A DNA stretch of 64,000 bases, from NCBI RefSeq assembly GCF_029961145.1, contig NZ_JASBRG010000007.1, positions 491,897 to 555,896 on the forward strand. The letters run 5' to 3'. Positions 8,911 through 17,509 of the stretch are shown here, in pieces. The notes below the pieces were generated by a model that worked only from the letters and a program-made list of their open reading frames with translations, did no database searches and had not been told where the DNA came from. The stretch is from Pinibacter soli (lineage in GTDB: Bacteria; Bacteroidota; Bacteroidia; Chitinophagales; Chitinophagaceae). Position 1 is the first letter of the stretch. Each line of letters starts with the position of its first letter. The position numbers and the translations under genes were made by a program.

Positions 8911-10209
8911 ATGAACACAAGTCTTGCAAAAAAACTCTCACTACTTGTCCTGCCTTGCTTACTCTTTACAGCCTGCAAAAAAGACAATTCGTCTATGCCG
9001 CAGCCTAACACCATAACCATTGAGAATGTGTTGGATAGTAGGCCACTGGTAGAATCAGGCACCTTCCAGGGAAATGGAAAGCCAGCGGTAATTCCTCCTG
9101 GCGAATCTGCTGCTATTACTTTTTCAGCTGCTAAAAACCAGCGATTGACTTTCGCTACCATGTACGGATGGAGCAATGACTTGTTCTTTGCGCCGGAAAA
9201 CCCCGGCATAAAACTGTACAATGATGACGGCACCCCCATTACCGGCGACGTATCTTCGCAGGTAAAGCTTTGGGATAATGGCACCCGCATGAACCAAACT
9301 CCGGGCGCCGGTGTAGTGCATCCCGGAACAGCCGAAGCAACTGCCAGGAACATTAAAGAAGTAACATCAATGGATGACTATGGACACACTTATTTACCGG
9401 CTTCCCAGCTGATGAAATTATCACTTGCTTATAACGGCAATTCCACCTTCACACTTACCATCATGAATAATTCCGGCGGCACTCCAAACGAAACACCTTT
9501 TAGTCCGGGCGTTTGGGCCATCTCTTATGTTGTTGGCGGCAATTTGTTATTACCAGAGCCTATTTTTAGTGCAGGTAAACTTTCTGCCAACGGACTAACC
9601 GACATTGCTGAAGCCGGAAACAATGCGACCCTAAGCGCTTATGTCTCGAAGCTGACAGGCATCTTTACACCACTGTCACCTGTTCTTGTTGTGGTCTATG
9701 ATGGCGGCGCCAATCCTTTTTACAAAACAGGTGAGTATGACAGAGGTGAGGGACTGAAAGACCTTGCACAAAAAGGCAATGCAGATATTCTTGCCGCGGC
9801 GTTGAAAACAAAACCCGGTGTGAAGGCTGTATATGTACTGAAAGACCCCGCCACAACGGTACTTCTTCCAAGGATCAATGGTAACATGGGAAGTAAAGTA
9901 TCTCAACTATTGTCTCTAAGAAACGGGGAAAAAATAGCCATTGCTACAATGTACGGTTTTTCGAATGATTGGTTCTTTGCCACTACCGGCAAAGATATTG
10001 AGGCTACAGAGAAAGGAGATGTTTCTTCTATGATCGGCTTGTTTGATGATGGCACAGCTATTAATCAGTTTCCAGGAGCAGGCATCACACAATTCAATCT
10101 TGCTGGCACACCACTGAATGAGAGAAAACCAATCCAGGCAGTTCCGAATCCCAACGATTTCACTACGCTCCCCCCGATACCAAATATCATAAAAGTGACG
10201 CTGCAATGA
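8911..10209 (+). CDS. Lipoprotein with two Spondin_N-like repeats
   Basis: 432 residues from MNTSLAKKLS. A lipobox (LLFTAC) makes it a lipoprotein. Two homologous halves follow, each with the spondin_N-like pattern: MYGWSNDLFFAP then VKLWDNGTRMNQTPGAG in the first, and MYGFSNDWFFATT then IGLFDDGTAINQFPGAG in the second. The bacterial family is usually secreted and its function is unsettled; extracellular binding is a reasonable guess. It is divergent from the two-component operon (119 nt between starts), so the regulator may control it. An earlier in-frame ATG at 8854 would put a non-signal leader before the lipobox. Confidence 0.8.
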   Translation: MNTSLAKKLSLLVLPCLLFTACKKDNSSMPQPNTITIENVLDSRPLVESGTFQGNGKPAVIPPGESAAITFSAAKNQRLTFATMYGWSNDLFFAPENPGIKLYNDDGTPITGDVSSQVKLWDNGTRMNQTPGAGVVHPGTAEATARNIKEVTSMDDYGHTYLPASQLMKLSLAYNGNSTFTLTIMNNSGGTPNETPFSPGVWAISYVVGGNLLLPEPIFSAGKLSANGLTDIAEAGNNATLSAYVSKLTGIFTPLSPVLVVVYDGGANPFYKTGEYDRGEGLKDLAQKGNADILAAALKTKPGVKAVYVLKDPATTVLLPRINGNMGSKVSQLLSLRNGEKIAIATMYGFSNDWFFATTGKDIEATEKGDVSSMIGLFDDGTAINQFPGAGITQFNLAGTPLNERKPIQAVPNPNDFTTLPPIPNIIKVTLQ

Positions 10210-10252
10210 TCAACTACTGAAAACCTTTATTGTAATACACATGCTATCGTAT

Positions 10253-10292
10253 AATAAACAAGAGCTGAAAGAATTCGGTTCTTGTTTATTTG
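10253..10292 (+). terminator. Hairpin downstream of the Spondin_N gene
   Basis: An 11-bp perfect stem (10253-10263 with 10280-10290, AATAAACAAGA/TCTTGTTTATT) with a T-rich trailer lies 44 nt after the stop at 10209. Confidence 0.6.
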
Positions 10293-10405
10293 TTTAAATA
10301 AAGCAGATGGAGCATAGTAAAGTCCAGGCTTTTAAAAAACCATTTGAGGTCCGCATTGTAATGTTGTCAACTCATGCACAGATAAACTCCCCGGGCACGA
10401 GCAAC

Positions 10406-10501
10406 TTAAATATTAACTCCCCACATAAAAGTAACCAGTCGTCCTTTCAGGAGTTGCTCTTCCCCTTCATAACTTACCGGTATTTCAAAATAACGTTCCA
10501 T
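10406..10501 (-). pseudogene. Possible relic of a small cytosolic protein gene
   Basis: A 31-codon reverse frame begins MERYFEIPVSYEGEEQLLKG and stops after MWGVNI. The composition is protein-like and recalls the N-terminus of small 50-60 residue Chitinophagaceae proteins with a beta-hairpin start. No continuation is evident in another frame. The rest of 10293-10684 shows nothing I can support. Confidence 0.3.
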
Positions 10502-10684
10502 TGCCACAAATATAAGCAGCAGGATGAAAATTTCAGAGAGCTCTTTCTACCCATTAAGGCTAGATTGAAAACAATTTACGCTCCCCCTTTTCCTTGGGGA
10601 CAAACCCGCCTCATAAACCCTCGCGGATGGTGTGTTGCAGGAAGGGAAGAGTGGCGGGCTGGCGAAATGGCTGTTCCTAAAAAT

Positions 10685-10722
10685 AAAAAAAGCCTTCTCA
10701 AATATTGCTGAGAAGACTTTTT
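10685..10722 (-). terminator. Intrinsic terminator of the 10748-11530 gene
   Basis: The stem CTTCTCA (10694-10700) / TGAGAAG (10709-10715) is followed on the reverse strand by a run of T. It sits 26 nt after the stop of the reverse-strand lipoprotein gene. Confidence 0.75.
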
Positions 10723-10747
10723 GGTTGTTGTCTTGAAGCTTAATAAA

Positions 10748-11530
10748 CTACGATTGTGTTCTGAAAACAAACCCATCCAATACTACTTCTGTAAGCCCAT
10801 CATGTTTAACTACTCTCTCCACTGTTGGATAGTATCCACTTTTTTGAACCTTCAAAGGCTGTGGAATACTTCTTTCAAAATTGGTGTTGTTCTTCAAAAA
10901 ATCTAACGTTATCATCGGTTCGTAAAAAGTCACTTTGCCATCATAGGTGCCATATATAAATGTTTGTGTAAAGGGTTGGCCATTAAATTCTGGCGAAGTT
11001 GGATCAACCCAATGTGCACCCATTTTCGGAACGCCTCCACCTGCATTAAAATAATTGGCAGGAAGGTAAGCGGGAGCAGGCCAGTTGTTAAATTTCAAGC
11101 TATCTAATTCGTAAGGAGGTATTGCGTCAACGGCATCTGCACTCGTCATATAAAAATGAAAATCAAAGTGTGGTTTACCATAAATGGGCTCAGGTTCGTG
11201 GCCGGCAGGGTTCCAATCTAAACCAGTATGATCGAAAGGTAAGATACTAGCTTTTGGATGATATTTTAATATCCAGTCATTCTCCCCGCTATGGTCGTGG
11301 CCAGTATGGCCATCACCACCAATAGGCAGGCTATTGAGAGCGGCGTCATCTATTGTAATGCCCAATTTTTCAGGTTTACCACTATTGTCAAGTTGTATCC
11401 AGGTCCATGCTTTGCCATCATGCACCTGTACCACTGGCCCCTTAAAAATACCACTGTGACCATCGTTATCTTTCTTACAGGAACTTACAATCAACATGAT
11501 TGCAAGAACAAAGAATCCAATTTTTTTCAT
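10748..11530 (-). CDS. DUF5602/TTHB210-like lipoprotein
   Basis: 260 residues with a lipoprotein signal (MLIVSSCKKD). The mature protein carries HTGHDHSGENDW and the PHFDFHFYM stretch typical of TTHB210-like (DUF5602) proteins, followed by a C-terminal half with MGAHWVDPTSPEF. The many His and Asp residues suggest metal binding, but no enzymatic role is established for the family. It is monocistronic, with a clear terminator downstream and an AT-rich leader upstream. Confidence 0.75.
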   Translation of the reverse strand: MKKIGFFVLAIMLIVSSCKKDNDGHSGIFKGPVVQVHDGKAWTWIQLDNSGKPEKLGITIDDAALNSLPIGGDGHTGHDHSGENDWILKYHPKASILPFDHTGLDWNPAGHEPEPIYGKPHFDFHFYMTSADAVDAIPPYELDSLKFNNWPAPAYLPANYFNAGGGVPKMGAHWVDPTSPEFNGQPFTQTFIYGTYDGKVTFYEPMITLDFLKNNTNFERSIPQPLKVQKSGYYPTVERVVKHDGLTEVVLDGFVFRTQS

Positions 11531-11978
11531 TGAAATTTAGTTTAATTGTTTTGTTATTATAAAACAAAACTGCAGTATCCCTAAAGCAACACCAAGTTAT
11601 ATCAGAACGAGTTGCATATAATCTAGAATGAATTGATGTAAACCATCATCGCCCTGGGTTCAATTAAACTAATCTTAAGTATTTAAATAAAAAATTGTTC
11701 GCTGTAAGCGATTCGCGAACAACCAATCCAATAGATCAAGTACGCCATCAATGCTAATTTTCGAAACAGGCATTTCGCATGTTCCACTAAACACCTACAA
11801 CTAGTTTTTTATTCTTAGTTAATAATCTCTCCGGGATATATGTCAATGTGATGTATTGCGTTTTCTACAGTATATGTAGAAATTAAAGATCTGCAATCTT
11901 ATATTTTAACTAAGGCCCTCAGGAGTGAGAGTCTCAATTGAAACCTGATGTGTTACATTGGTAACGAATATTGTTTTT

Positions 11979-12168
11979 TCATGCTGGATCAAAATATCCC
12001 GGCGTAGATACATCCAGGATATGAAAACTAAACCTTCGTAAAGTACTGCGATCAACATCTGCGAAACTCAGCTTCTCATCAGATTCAATTATTGAGACGT
12101 CCGCTTTTCCTGTCCTCCTTGCATTTCCTGACAAGAAAATCAATACTGAATGAATGCGTTGTTTTCAT
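11979..12168 (-). pseudogene. Decayed tyrosine-recombinase (integrase) N-terminus
   Basis: A reverse frame starting at 12168 reads MKTTHSFSIDFLVRKCKEDR and stops at 12085. This is the characteristic start of Bacteroidota phage/ICE-type integrases (arm DNA-binding domain). After a frame change the sequence continues as ESDEKLSFADVDRSTLRRF to a stop at 11979, which recalls the SAM-like core-binding segment (lsF.did..fL..F). The region between these domains and the catalytic domain is missing. With tRNA-Pro about 2.2 kb away this suggests a lost integrative element. Confidence 0.5.
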
Positions 12169-12404
12169 TGCATACAATTTGAAAAGTTTTGAAATAGATT
12201 GATTTCGTTCTCTTCATTTTCACTAGTCCGCAGGTTCGAATCCGTTTCGAATCCTATCAAATCAGATCAATTGCAATGATCTAATTCTTTCAAACTCAAA
12301 AAGATGGAAGCATTCTGGTGAGTCAAATATAATTCTGAGGCTGGCTCACCGCTTTACTCACCGAACTCTTTGAAATAAATTGATATGATTTGTTATAAAA
12401 AGAG

Positions 12405-12446
12405 GAAAAAGGCCCGTAAAACCTGGATTTCTGTAGGCCTTTAAAA
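12405..12446 (-). terminator. Hairpin 3' of the Imm33-like gene unit
   Basis: AAAGGCC (12408-12414) pairs with GGCCTTT (12436-12442), followed by T-rich sequence on the reverse strand. It lies just beyond the first 62-bp repeat. Confidence 0.5.
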
Positions 12447-12464
12447 TCGCTTGAATGTACATTT

Positions 12465-12526
12465 GTCGTCCTCACTGGACAGTTTTCGAACCGGTTTATT
12501 GATGATTTGGAAAGAATAGCGAGGAT
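12465..12526. repeat. 62-bp direct repeat, copy 1
   Basis: Near-identical (58 of 62 bases by eye) to 13385-13446 and in the same orientation, 920 bp apart. It lies between the stop of the Imm33-like gene and a hairpin. Read on the plus strand, both copies keep one open frame, LTGQFSNRFIDDLERIARI, so they may be duplicated ends of an older gene. Confidence 0.85.
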
Positions 12527-12559
12527 ATGTTAATCAGTTCATGACTGCGTTTTTAGCGG

Positions 12560-12985
12560 CTAGATATTTAAAATCAGCCTATCATACCAAACATCCTCAT
12601 ACGTATTATCAAATAAAAATCGCCATCCAGGAGCCAGTCCTAAATAATTAATTGCTTTGGGACATAGTTCGAGAAGATGATTAATATGTACAGGTTGAAA
12701 AAAGTCGTCAGAATTAGAATATTCACCAGCCCATATGTACCAGTTTGTCGAATGAGTATTTTCAATAGGATGTCGTAGTCCATTAATGGGTAAGCTAAAA
12801 GTGTTAAAACTTTTTAAGGCTACTCCAATTATTTTGTCAAATGGAGATTCTAAAAATTCAGCATTGTATTTCTTACAAAGGGCCTTTTGTCTTTCTATAA
12901 ATCCTTTTTCAATATGGTCCACTAATTGTTTTTTACTTGTGAGAGTACTTGGAGGGCGATTTATATCCATTTTTTTGAACTTCAA
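12560..12985 (-). CDS. Imm33-like (DUF2185-type) immunity protein
   Basis: 141 residues. The C-terminal half carries the recognisable pattern NWYIWAGEYSNSDDFFQPVH, then LCPKAINYLGLAPGWRFLFD and YEDVWYD, as in Imm33/DUF2185 proteins encoded with polymorphic toxins. The family is thought to neutralise a cognate secreted toxin. No toxin gene is present in the window, so this is an orphan immunity gene. Its start region overlaps the upstream gene by 53 nt; a start at 12970 (MDINRPP) would shorten the overlap. The region is visibly more AT-rich than its flanks, fitting recent transfer. Confidence 0.65.
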   Translation of the reverse strand: MKFKKMDINRPPSTLTSKKQLVDHIEKGFIERQKALCKKYNAEFLESPFDKIIGVALKSFNTFSLPINGLRHPIENTHSTNWYIWAGEYSNSDDFFQPVHINHLLELCPKAINYLGLAPGWRFLFDNTYEDVWYDRLILNI

Positions 12986-13235
12986 TTATAAGCTCTTCTG
13001 CTTTCTTCAAATCATTGAAAATATAATCATAGAGTGAAAAGTCCAACTCTGGCTCTTTACTTACAGTTGCAATCTTAACAAGATCATGGCAAACTTCAAT
13101 TGCCAATTTATAAGGCTGATCAGCAAAACAATCTATTTGATAAAAATGTATGTCAGAACTATGCTCATCGAAGTAAATCTGCTTCGAATCAAATTGTTGA
13201 TAAAGGAATTCCTTAAAACTATTTAAACTGATCAT
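12933..13235 (-). CDS. Uncharacterised small protein, possibly immunity-related
   Basis: 100 residues from MISLNSFKEFLYQ; an in-frame ATG 13 codons upstream is also possible. It is acidic and mixed alpha/beta with no signal peptide or membrane segment. I do not recognise the family. It overlaps the Imm33-like gene by 53 nt, which indicates joint translation, and it lies within the unit between the two 62-bp repeats. Small acidic cytosolic proteins in such positions are often immunity proteins, but that is context only. Confidence 0.55.
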   Translation of the reverse strand: MISLNSFKEFLYQQFDSKQIYFDEHSSDIHFYQIDCFADQPYKLAIEVCHDLVKIATVSKEPELDFSLYDYIFNDLKKAEELIIEVQKNGYKSPSKYSHK

Positions 13236-13352
13236 TTTTTTGATTTGATAGGTTTTGAGAGTACGCTGTTTCAATGAAACTTCACAAGATTCGAATCTCT
13301 TTGACTTTGAATACTAAGATATTAAAGTGAAGTTGTTTTTTCAAAAAACATA

Positions 13353-13375
13353 AAACCCGCTATGATGGCGGGTTT
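13353..13375 (-). terminator. Strong hairpin 3' of the 13488-14279 gene unit
   Basis: AAACCCGC (13353-13360) pairs with GCGGGTTT (13368-13375) around a 7-nt loop. The reverse strand continues with TATG and then T-rich sequence. It lies just past the second 62-bp repeat, the same order as at the other unit. Confidence 0.65.
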
Positions 13376-13384
13376 CAAGACCCA

Positions 13385-13446
13385 GTCGACCTCACTGGAC
13401 AGTTTTCGAACCGGTTTATCGATGATTTGGAAAGGATAGCAAGGAT
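13385..13446. repeat. 62-bp direct repeat, copy 2
   Basis: Partner of 12465-12526, with four differences by eye. It lies 41 nt beyond the stop of the gene at 13488 and directly before the 13353-13375 hairpin (in reverse-strand order: gene, repeat, hairpin). The LTGQFSNRFIDDLERIARI frame is also intact here. Confidence 0.85.
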
Positions 13447-13487
13447 TCTTAAGAGCTAACAGGCTTATACATAAGTTGAAAAGAGAA

Positions 13488-14279
13488 TTAAGGCTCTACG
13501 GGAATTAAATTAATGTTCACTTTTAATAACTTAAGTTCATCCCACAATTCTCTTGTAATAAATATTTTATTGTGTGCTTCGGCGCCACTTCCAAAGTAGT
13601 CAGATGTTTTAAAAATTGGAAGATTGGGGATACTCCCCTTAAAAGAAGGAAAAAGTCCTTTAAAGCTATTTCTGTATTTTTTTCTGTTGCATTTGGCACA
13701 TAATTCAAATGGTTGGTTCTTCAAATTCAATGGCATGTCAACCTTGGGTATTTTCAACTGCAAAGTATCCTCCAAAACTGTTTCTTTCTTAAATAAAACA
13801 ACAGGTGTAAAGTCTAAGCCTATTTTCTTAAATACATTATCATAAAGGTTTTTTCGAACAAATAATTCATCATAAATCCAATTCATAGTAAAACAGGTCT
13901 TGTTACCCCACTTCGGCTCCTTTGCCAATCTAAAAGAATCTTGTTGAACTTTCGCGATATCACAAGCATCACAATAATTATTATCAGTTTGATATGTTTT
14001 TGCAAAATACCCCCCATTGATGTCGGGCATTGGATAGCCGTTAGCCCAGCGACTAGATAAAACAAATAATTTACTATTTAAATAGTCTTCTTTGTCATAC
14101 TCAGTCCAATAATACTTTTCTAAGGCCCACTCATCTATCAACTGTAGTAACTCTTTATTTTCATCTGTGCCACTAAAATCGATTGAACTGAAACCTTCAT
14201 CCACTTCAATCCCGAATGATTTCAAACTATATCTTTGGCTCAAATTCCAATCATTGTATACTCTATAAAATGTTTTCAT
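13488..14279 (-). CDS. Uncharacterised protein with two CxxC motifs
   Basis: 263 residues, no signal peptide. Two CxxC pairs are visible (YCDACD near residue 104 and LCAKCN near 196), so a zinc site is plausible. The C-terminus ends KIFITRELWDELKLLKVN, similar in style to immunity proteins of the Imm11/Imm43 or double-CXXCG (SitI6) type, but I cannot assign one. It is AT-rich and neighbours an Imm33-like gene, an integrase relic and tRNA-Pro. The most likely setting is an accessory immunity island; function is not determined. Confidence 0.6.
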   Translation of the reverse strand: MKTFYRVYNDWNLSQRYSLKSFGIEVDEGFSSIDFSGTDENKELLQLIDEWALEKYYWTEYDKEDYLNSKLFVLSSRWANGYPMPDINGGYFAKTYQTDNNYCDACDIAKVQQDSFRLAKEPKWGNKTCFTMNWIYDELFVRKNLYDNVFKKIGLDFTPVVLFKKETVLEDTLQLKIPKVDMPLNLKNQPFELCAKCNRKKYRNSFKGLFPSFKGSIPNLPIFKTSDYFGSGAEAHNKIFITRELWDELKLLKVNINLIPVEP

Positions 14280-14334
14280 ATTATAACCCTAAAATAAAAA
14301 AGTCCGTTGAGATTTGCCCACCGAACTTCCCCAG

Positions 14335-14408
14335 TCGAGGCGACTGGATTCGAACCAGCGACTCCCACGTCCCGAACGTGATGCGCTACCGGACTGCGCT
14401 ACGCCTCG
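14335..14408 (-). tRNA. tRNA-Pro (anticodon CGG)
   Basis: The reverse strand folds as a full cloverleaf. The acceptor stem is CGAGGCG/CGCCTCG with discriminator A, the D arm is GCGC...GCGC, the anticodon stem is TCACG/CGTGG with loop TTCGGGA, and the T arm is GCTGG TTCGAAT CCAGT. The anticodon at loop positions 34-36 is CGG, reading CCG. The 3' CCA is not encoded. It lies next to the accessory patch at 11.9-14.3 kb and may have been an integration target. Confidence 0.93.
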
Positions 14409-14517
14409 AAAATTCTAACCCAAATTAAGTTTTTGGAATAATTGATCAAAATTATTGATCGAACAAAGCAGAACGTTTGCTTGTTTCTATTAATAATCAG
14501 AAACAGAAACCACTCTT

Positions 14518-15174
14518 ATGCGCAAACTTGTCCTTTTTACCCTTATTGCAAGTGTTATTATTTGCTCTTGCTCGTCGAAACAGGCCATTCAGTTTTCCCA
14601 GGAGAAAATGCAAAACGTAGATTTTAAGAAATACAACACATATGCCTTTTTACCGACTACCGACACCCAATATGCGAAATTGGTTAATCGAACCGTACTT
14701 GTCCCTTTAATGGTGACAGAAGTGAAGGATCAGCTGGACGCAAAAGGAATGAAGCTGGACACGCTACATCCGGATTGCCTTTTTACCTATGAGCTGGTGA
14801 TGAAGTACGACTACCAGGTATCGCAGGACAAAGTGGTCGACTACAGCCCGCAAACACTCACACGTGCGGATATGCCTTCCTACAACAGTTATAGCGGACT
14901 TTCCGGCGGTAGCTATGTTCGCGCCAACACGGATCCGTTTTCCAACGTATACTATTACAGCAGCGACAACAGGCCCGTTACTTATCACGGAAAAATGCAG
15001 ATCGATACATTGCGGGAAGGATCACTGGTGATCGATATGATCGACGCAAAATCAAAAGAAATTGTCTGGAGAAGTATGGTCAAGGGCCAACGCGCCGAGG
15101 CCGTGAAAATGACGCCTGAAGCAGCAACAAAATACTATATCCCCAAAATGCTAAAAAAACTTCCACGCAAGTAG
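14518..15174 (+). CDS. DUF4136 lipoprotein
   Basis: 218 residues with a lipobox (VIICSCSS). The mature start follows the DUF4136 pattern: NVDFKKYNTYAFLPTTD near the N-terminus, then a Tyr/Ser-rich insert (SYNSYSGLSGGSY) and LVIDMIDAKSKEIVWRSMVK near the C-terminus. The family is common as outer-membrane lipoproteins in Bacteroidota and its role is unknown. A paralogue lies at 61845-62426. Monocistronic; starts 109 nt after the end of the divergent tRNA gene. Confidence 0.85.
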   Translation: MRKLVLFTLIASVIICSCSSKQAIQFSQEKMQNVDFKKYNTYAFLPTTDTQYAKLVNRTVLVPLMVTEVKDQLDAKGMKLDTLHPDCLFTYELVMKYDYQVSQDKVVDYSPQTLTRADMPSYNSYSGLSGGSYVRANTDPFSNVYYYSSDNRPVTYHGKMQIDTLREGSLVIDMIDAKSKEIVWRSMVKGQRAEAVKMTPEAATKYYIPKMLKKLPRK

Positions 15175-15206
15175 CGCACATATTTCACGCAAAGACATGA
15201 TTTTTT

Positions 15207-15359
15207 TCACGCAGCGAACGCGGCGAAGCAACGGCGCAGCGGGTAAATTTACTGTGATACGAAAAGAATTTGTATCATATACTTTTTACAAAGCATAAAA
15301 CAAAATGGCTTCCTGGCGAACGTCTGCGTCGCTGCCCCGCGGCGTTCGCGGCGTGAAAC
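15207..15359. repeat. GC-rich inverted repeat in the spacer
   Basis: TTCACGCAGCGAACGCGGCG (from 15207) faces a degenerate inverted copy ending GGCGTTCGCGGCGTGAA (to 15356). The arms are about 80 nt apart. The words stand out from the AT-rich surroundings and look like a dispersed intergenic element. Confidence 0.55.
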
Positions 15360-15390
15360 AAAAATGTCCCACTTTTCAGTGAGACATTCT
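15355..15390 (-). terminator. Intrinsic terminator of lepA
   Basis: An 11-bp stem with one mismatch (15363-15373 with 15378-15388, loop TTTC) lies 25 nt after the lepA stop and is followed by T-rich sequence on the reverse strand. Confidence 0.75.
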
Positions 15391-15412
15391 ATTTATTTGG
15401 AAAATCGTTTTT

Positions 15413-17200
15413 TTAATCATCCAGTTTCAATACTGCGAGGAACGCTTCTTGTGGAACCTCTACACTACCGATCTGGCGCATACGTTTTTTACCTTCTTTC
15501 TGTTTTTCCAACAGTTTACGTTTACGGCTAATATCACCTCCATAACATTTTGCAGTTACGTCTTTACGCATTGCACTGATGGTTTCGCGGGCAACGATCT
15601 TCGCACCAATGGCAGCCTGTATCGCAATCATGAACTGTTGACGAGGCAACAACTCTTTTAATTTTTCGCAAAGCTTACGACCGAAATCTTGTGAACGGCT
15701 GCGGTGGATCAAGGCACTCAAAGCATCCACTTTTTCAGCGTTCAGCAGAATATCCATTCTCACGATATCACTATCACGGTATCCGATCGGATGGTAATCG
15801 AACGAAGCGTAACCTCTCGTCTGGCTCTTCAGCTTGTCGTAGAAGTCAAACACGATCTCTGTCAAAGGCATTTCAAAGATCAACTCAACACGCGTTTGAG
15901 TAAGATAACTTTGGTTCAACAAAATACCACGTTTGCCAAGACAAAGTGTCATGATATTACCTATGTAATCAGGCTTGGTGATGATCTGCGCTCTGATGAA
16001 AGGCTCTTCAATCCTGTCGATGCGAGTAGGATCAGGCATTTCAGCAGGATTGTTCACAATCACTTTTTCACCTTTCCCTGTGTAAGCGATAAAGCTTACG
16101 TTCGGTACGGTTGTAATTACCGTTTGGTTAAACTCCCTTTCCAGGCGCTCCTGGATAATTTCCATGTGCAGCATTCCGAGGAATCCGCATCGGAAACCAA
16201 AACCAAGCGCTTGTGAGGTTTCAAGTTCGTATGTAAGAGAGGCATCGTTTAGTTGCAGTTTATCCATGCACTCACGAAGCTCTTCAAAATCATCTGTTTC
16301 AACTGGGAAGATGCCGGCAAATACCATCGGTTTCACGTCCTCAAAACCCTTGATGCCTTCGCCAGGATTTGCAGTTAAAGTAAGCGTATCACCCACTTTC
16401 ACCTCTTTTGCATTTTTGATACCGGTAATGATATAACCTACTGTACCGCATTCCACTTCTTTGCGTTCTTCCATTTTCAGCTTAAGTACGCCAACCTCAT
16501 CTGCTTCATATTCACTATCGTTGGAAGTAAATCTAACTTTGTCGCCCTTTTTCAGCGTACCATTCATGATACGGTAATACACGATGATACCCCGAAAGCT
16601 GTTGAATACGCTGTCAAAAACCAACGCCTGCAAAGGAGCATTTGGATCGCCTGCCGGAGCAGGGATTTTTTCAACAATCGCTTCCAGAATCTTGTCAACA
16701 CCTAAACCTGTTCTGCCGCTCGCCAAAAGAATATCTTCTGGTTTGCATCCGATCAGATCAATGATTTGATCCTTCACCTCGTCAATCATTGCTCCGTCCA
16801 TATCAATTTTATTGATTACGGGAATGATTTCCAAGTCGTTATCTATTGCCAGGTAAAGATTGGAGATGGTTTGTGCCTGGATACCCTGAGTAGCATCAAC
16901 AAGCAATAAAGCGCCTTCGCAGGCTGCCAAGGCACGGCTCACTTCATAGCTAAAGTCAACGTGGCCCGGAGTATCAATAAGATTAAGTGTATATTTTTCG
17001 CCGTTGTGCGCGTAGTTGATCTGAATTGCGTGGCTTTTGATGGTAATACCTTTTTCTCTTTCAAGGTCCATGTCATCCAGCACCTGGTCCATCATGTCTC
17101 TATCACTAATGGTACCTGTGCTCTGTAGTAAACGGTCTGCCAGGGTACTTTTTCCGTGGTCAATATGGGCTATAATACAAAAATTTCGAATATTCTTCAT
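15413..17200 (-). CDS. lepA: Elongation factor 4 (LepA), ribosome back-translocase
   Basis: 595 residues, the family's normal length. The GTPase signatures are complete: G1 [16 protein letters not shown]2 [11 protein letters not shown]3 DTPGHVDF, G4 NKIDMD. EF-G-like domains II, III and V follow, then the LepA-specific C-terminus with [20 protein letters not shown]. It is a membrane/ribosome-associated translational GTPase that remobilises stalled ribosomes. No lepB neighbour is present, and it appears monocistronic with its own terminator. Confidence 0.98.
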   Translation of the reverse strand: MKNIRNFCIIAHIDHGKSTLADRLLQSTGTISDRDMMDQVLDDMDLEREKGITIKSHAIQINYAHNGEKYTLNLIDTPGHVDFSYEVSRALAACEGALLLVDATQGIQAQTISNLYLAIDNDLEIIPVINKIDMDGAMIDEVKDQIIDLIGCKPEDILLASGRTGLGVDKILEAIVEKIPAPAGDPNAPLQALVFDSVFNSFRGIIVYYRIMNGTLKKGDKVRFTSNDSEYEADEVGVLKLKMEERKEVECGTVGYIITGIKNAKEVKVGDTLTLTANPGEGIKGFEDVKPMVFAGIFPVETDDFEELRECMDKLQLNDASLTYELETSQALGFGFRCGFLGMLHMEIIQERLEREFNQTVITTVPNVSFIAYTGKGEKVIVNNPAEMPDPTRIDRIEEPFIRAQIITKPDYIGNIMTLCLGKRGILLNQSYLTQTRVELIFEMPLTEIVFDFYDKLKSQTRGYASFDYHPIGYRDSDIVRMDILLNAEKVDALSALIHRSRSQDFGRKLCEKLKELLPRQQFMIAIQAAIGAKIVARETISAMRKDVTAKCYGGDISRKRKLLEKQKEGKKRMRQIGSVEVPQEAFLAVLKLDD

Positions 17201-17509
17201 TCTCTAAAACGCACTTTTATGCGCTGCAAAAGTAAGGTAAACAATTGGATAATTTGAAAATTTGAAGATTTGAAAATGGCTTTAGACGCGGTTTTCCAGA
17301 TTGATTGTTAGTTATTTATGTTTTGAGCAGATTTGGAGACAAGCAGTTGGAATAAGAATTGAGCTTTTGTTGCGTCGCAGTACGTTCGTCGGCAGTAATT
17401 CTATTAAGCATTGAGCTTGTGCGCATCAACTTATTGAACAGAAAAATTTTTTCTGTGCAAAAGAATGAATGCGCCCTACGGTGGCCCAATTTTCAAATTT
17501 CCACATTCC
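17201..17509. other. Spacer between lepA and topoisomerase gene
   Basis: No gene. Short AT words (AATTTGAAAATTTGAAGATTTG near 17250 and CAATTTTCAAATTTCC near 17490) are inverted relative to each other, as in other spacers here. The lepA promoter should lie at the 17201-17260 end. Confidence 0.4.

Noticed and set aside
10307-10711. 134-codon plus-strand frame
   Set aside because: Composition is not protein-like, it runs into a terminator hairpin, and no domain is recognisable.
11675-11773. Reverse frame MPVSKISIDGVLDLLDWLF and so on, 32 codons
   Set aside because: Somewhat protein-like but too short and without family resemblance; possibly another relic in the decayed patch.
12465-13446. 62-bp repeats as tRNA or tRNA fragments
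   Set aside because: They contain TTCGAACC like a T arm, but no T-stem or acceptor pairing forms.
14216-14428. Plus-strand frame containing WIRTSDSHVPNVMRYRTALR
   Set aside because: It is the antisense of tRNA-Pro, a well-known false ORF pattern.
15704-16216. 170-codon plus-strand frame
   Set aside because: Antisense shadow of lepA.
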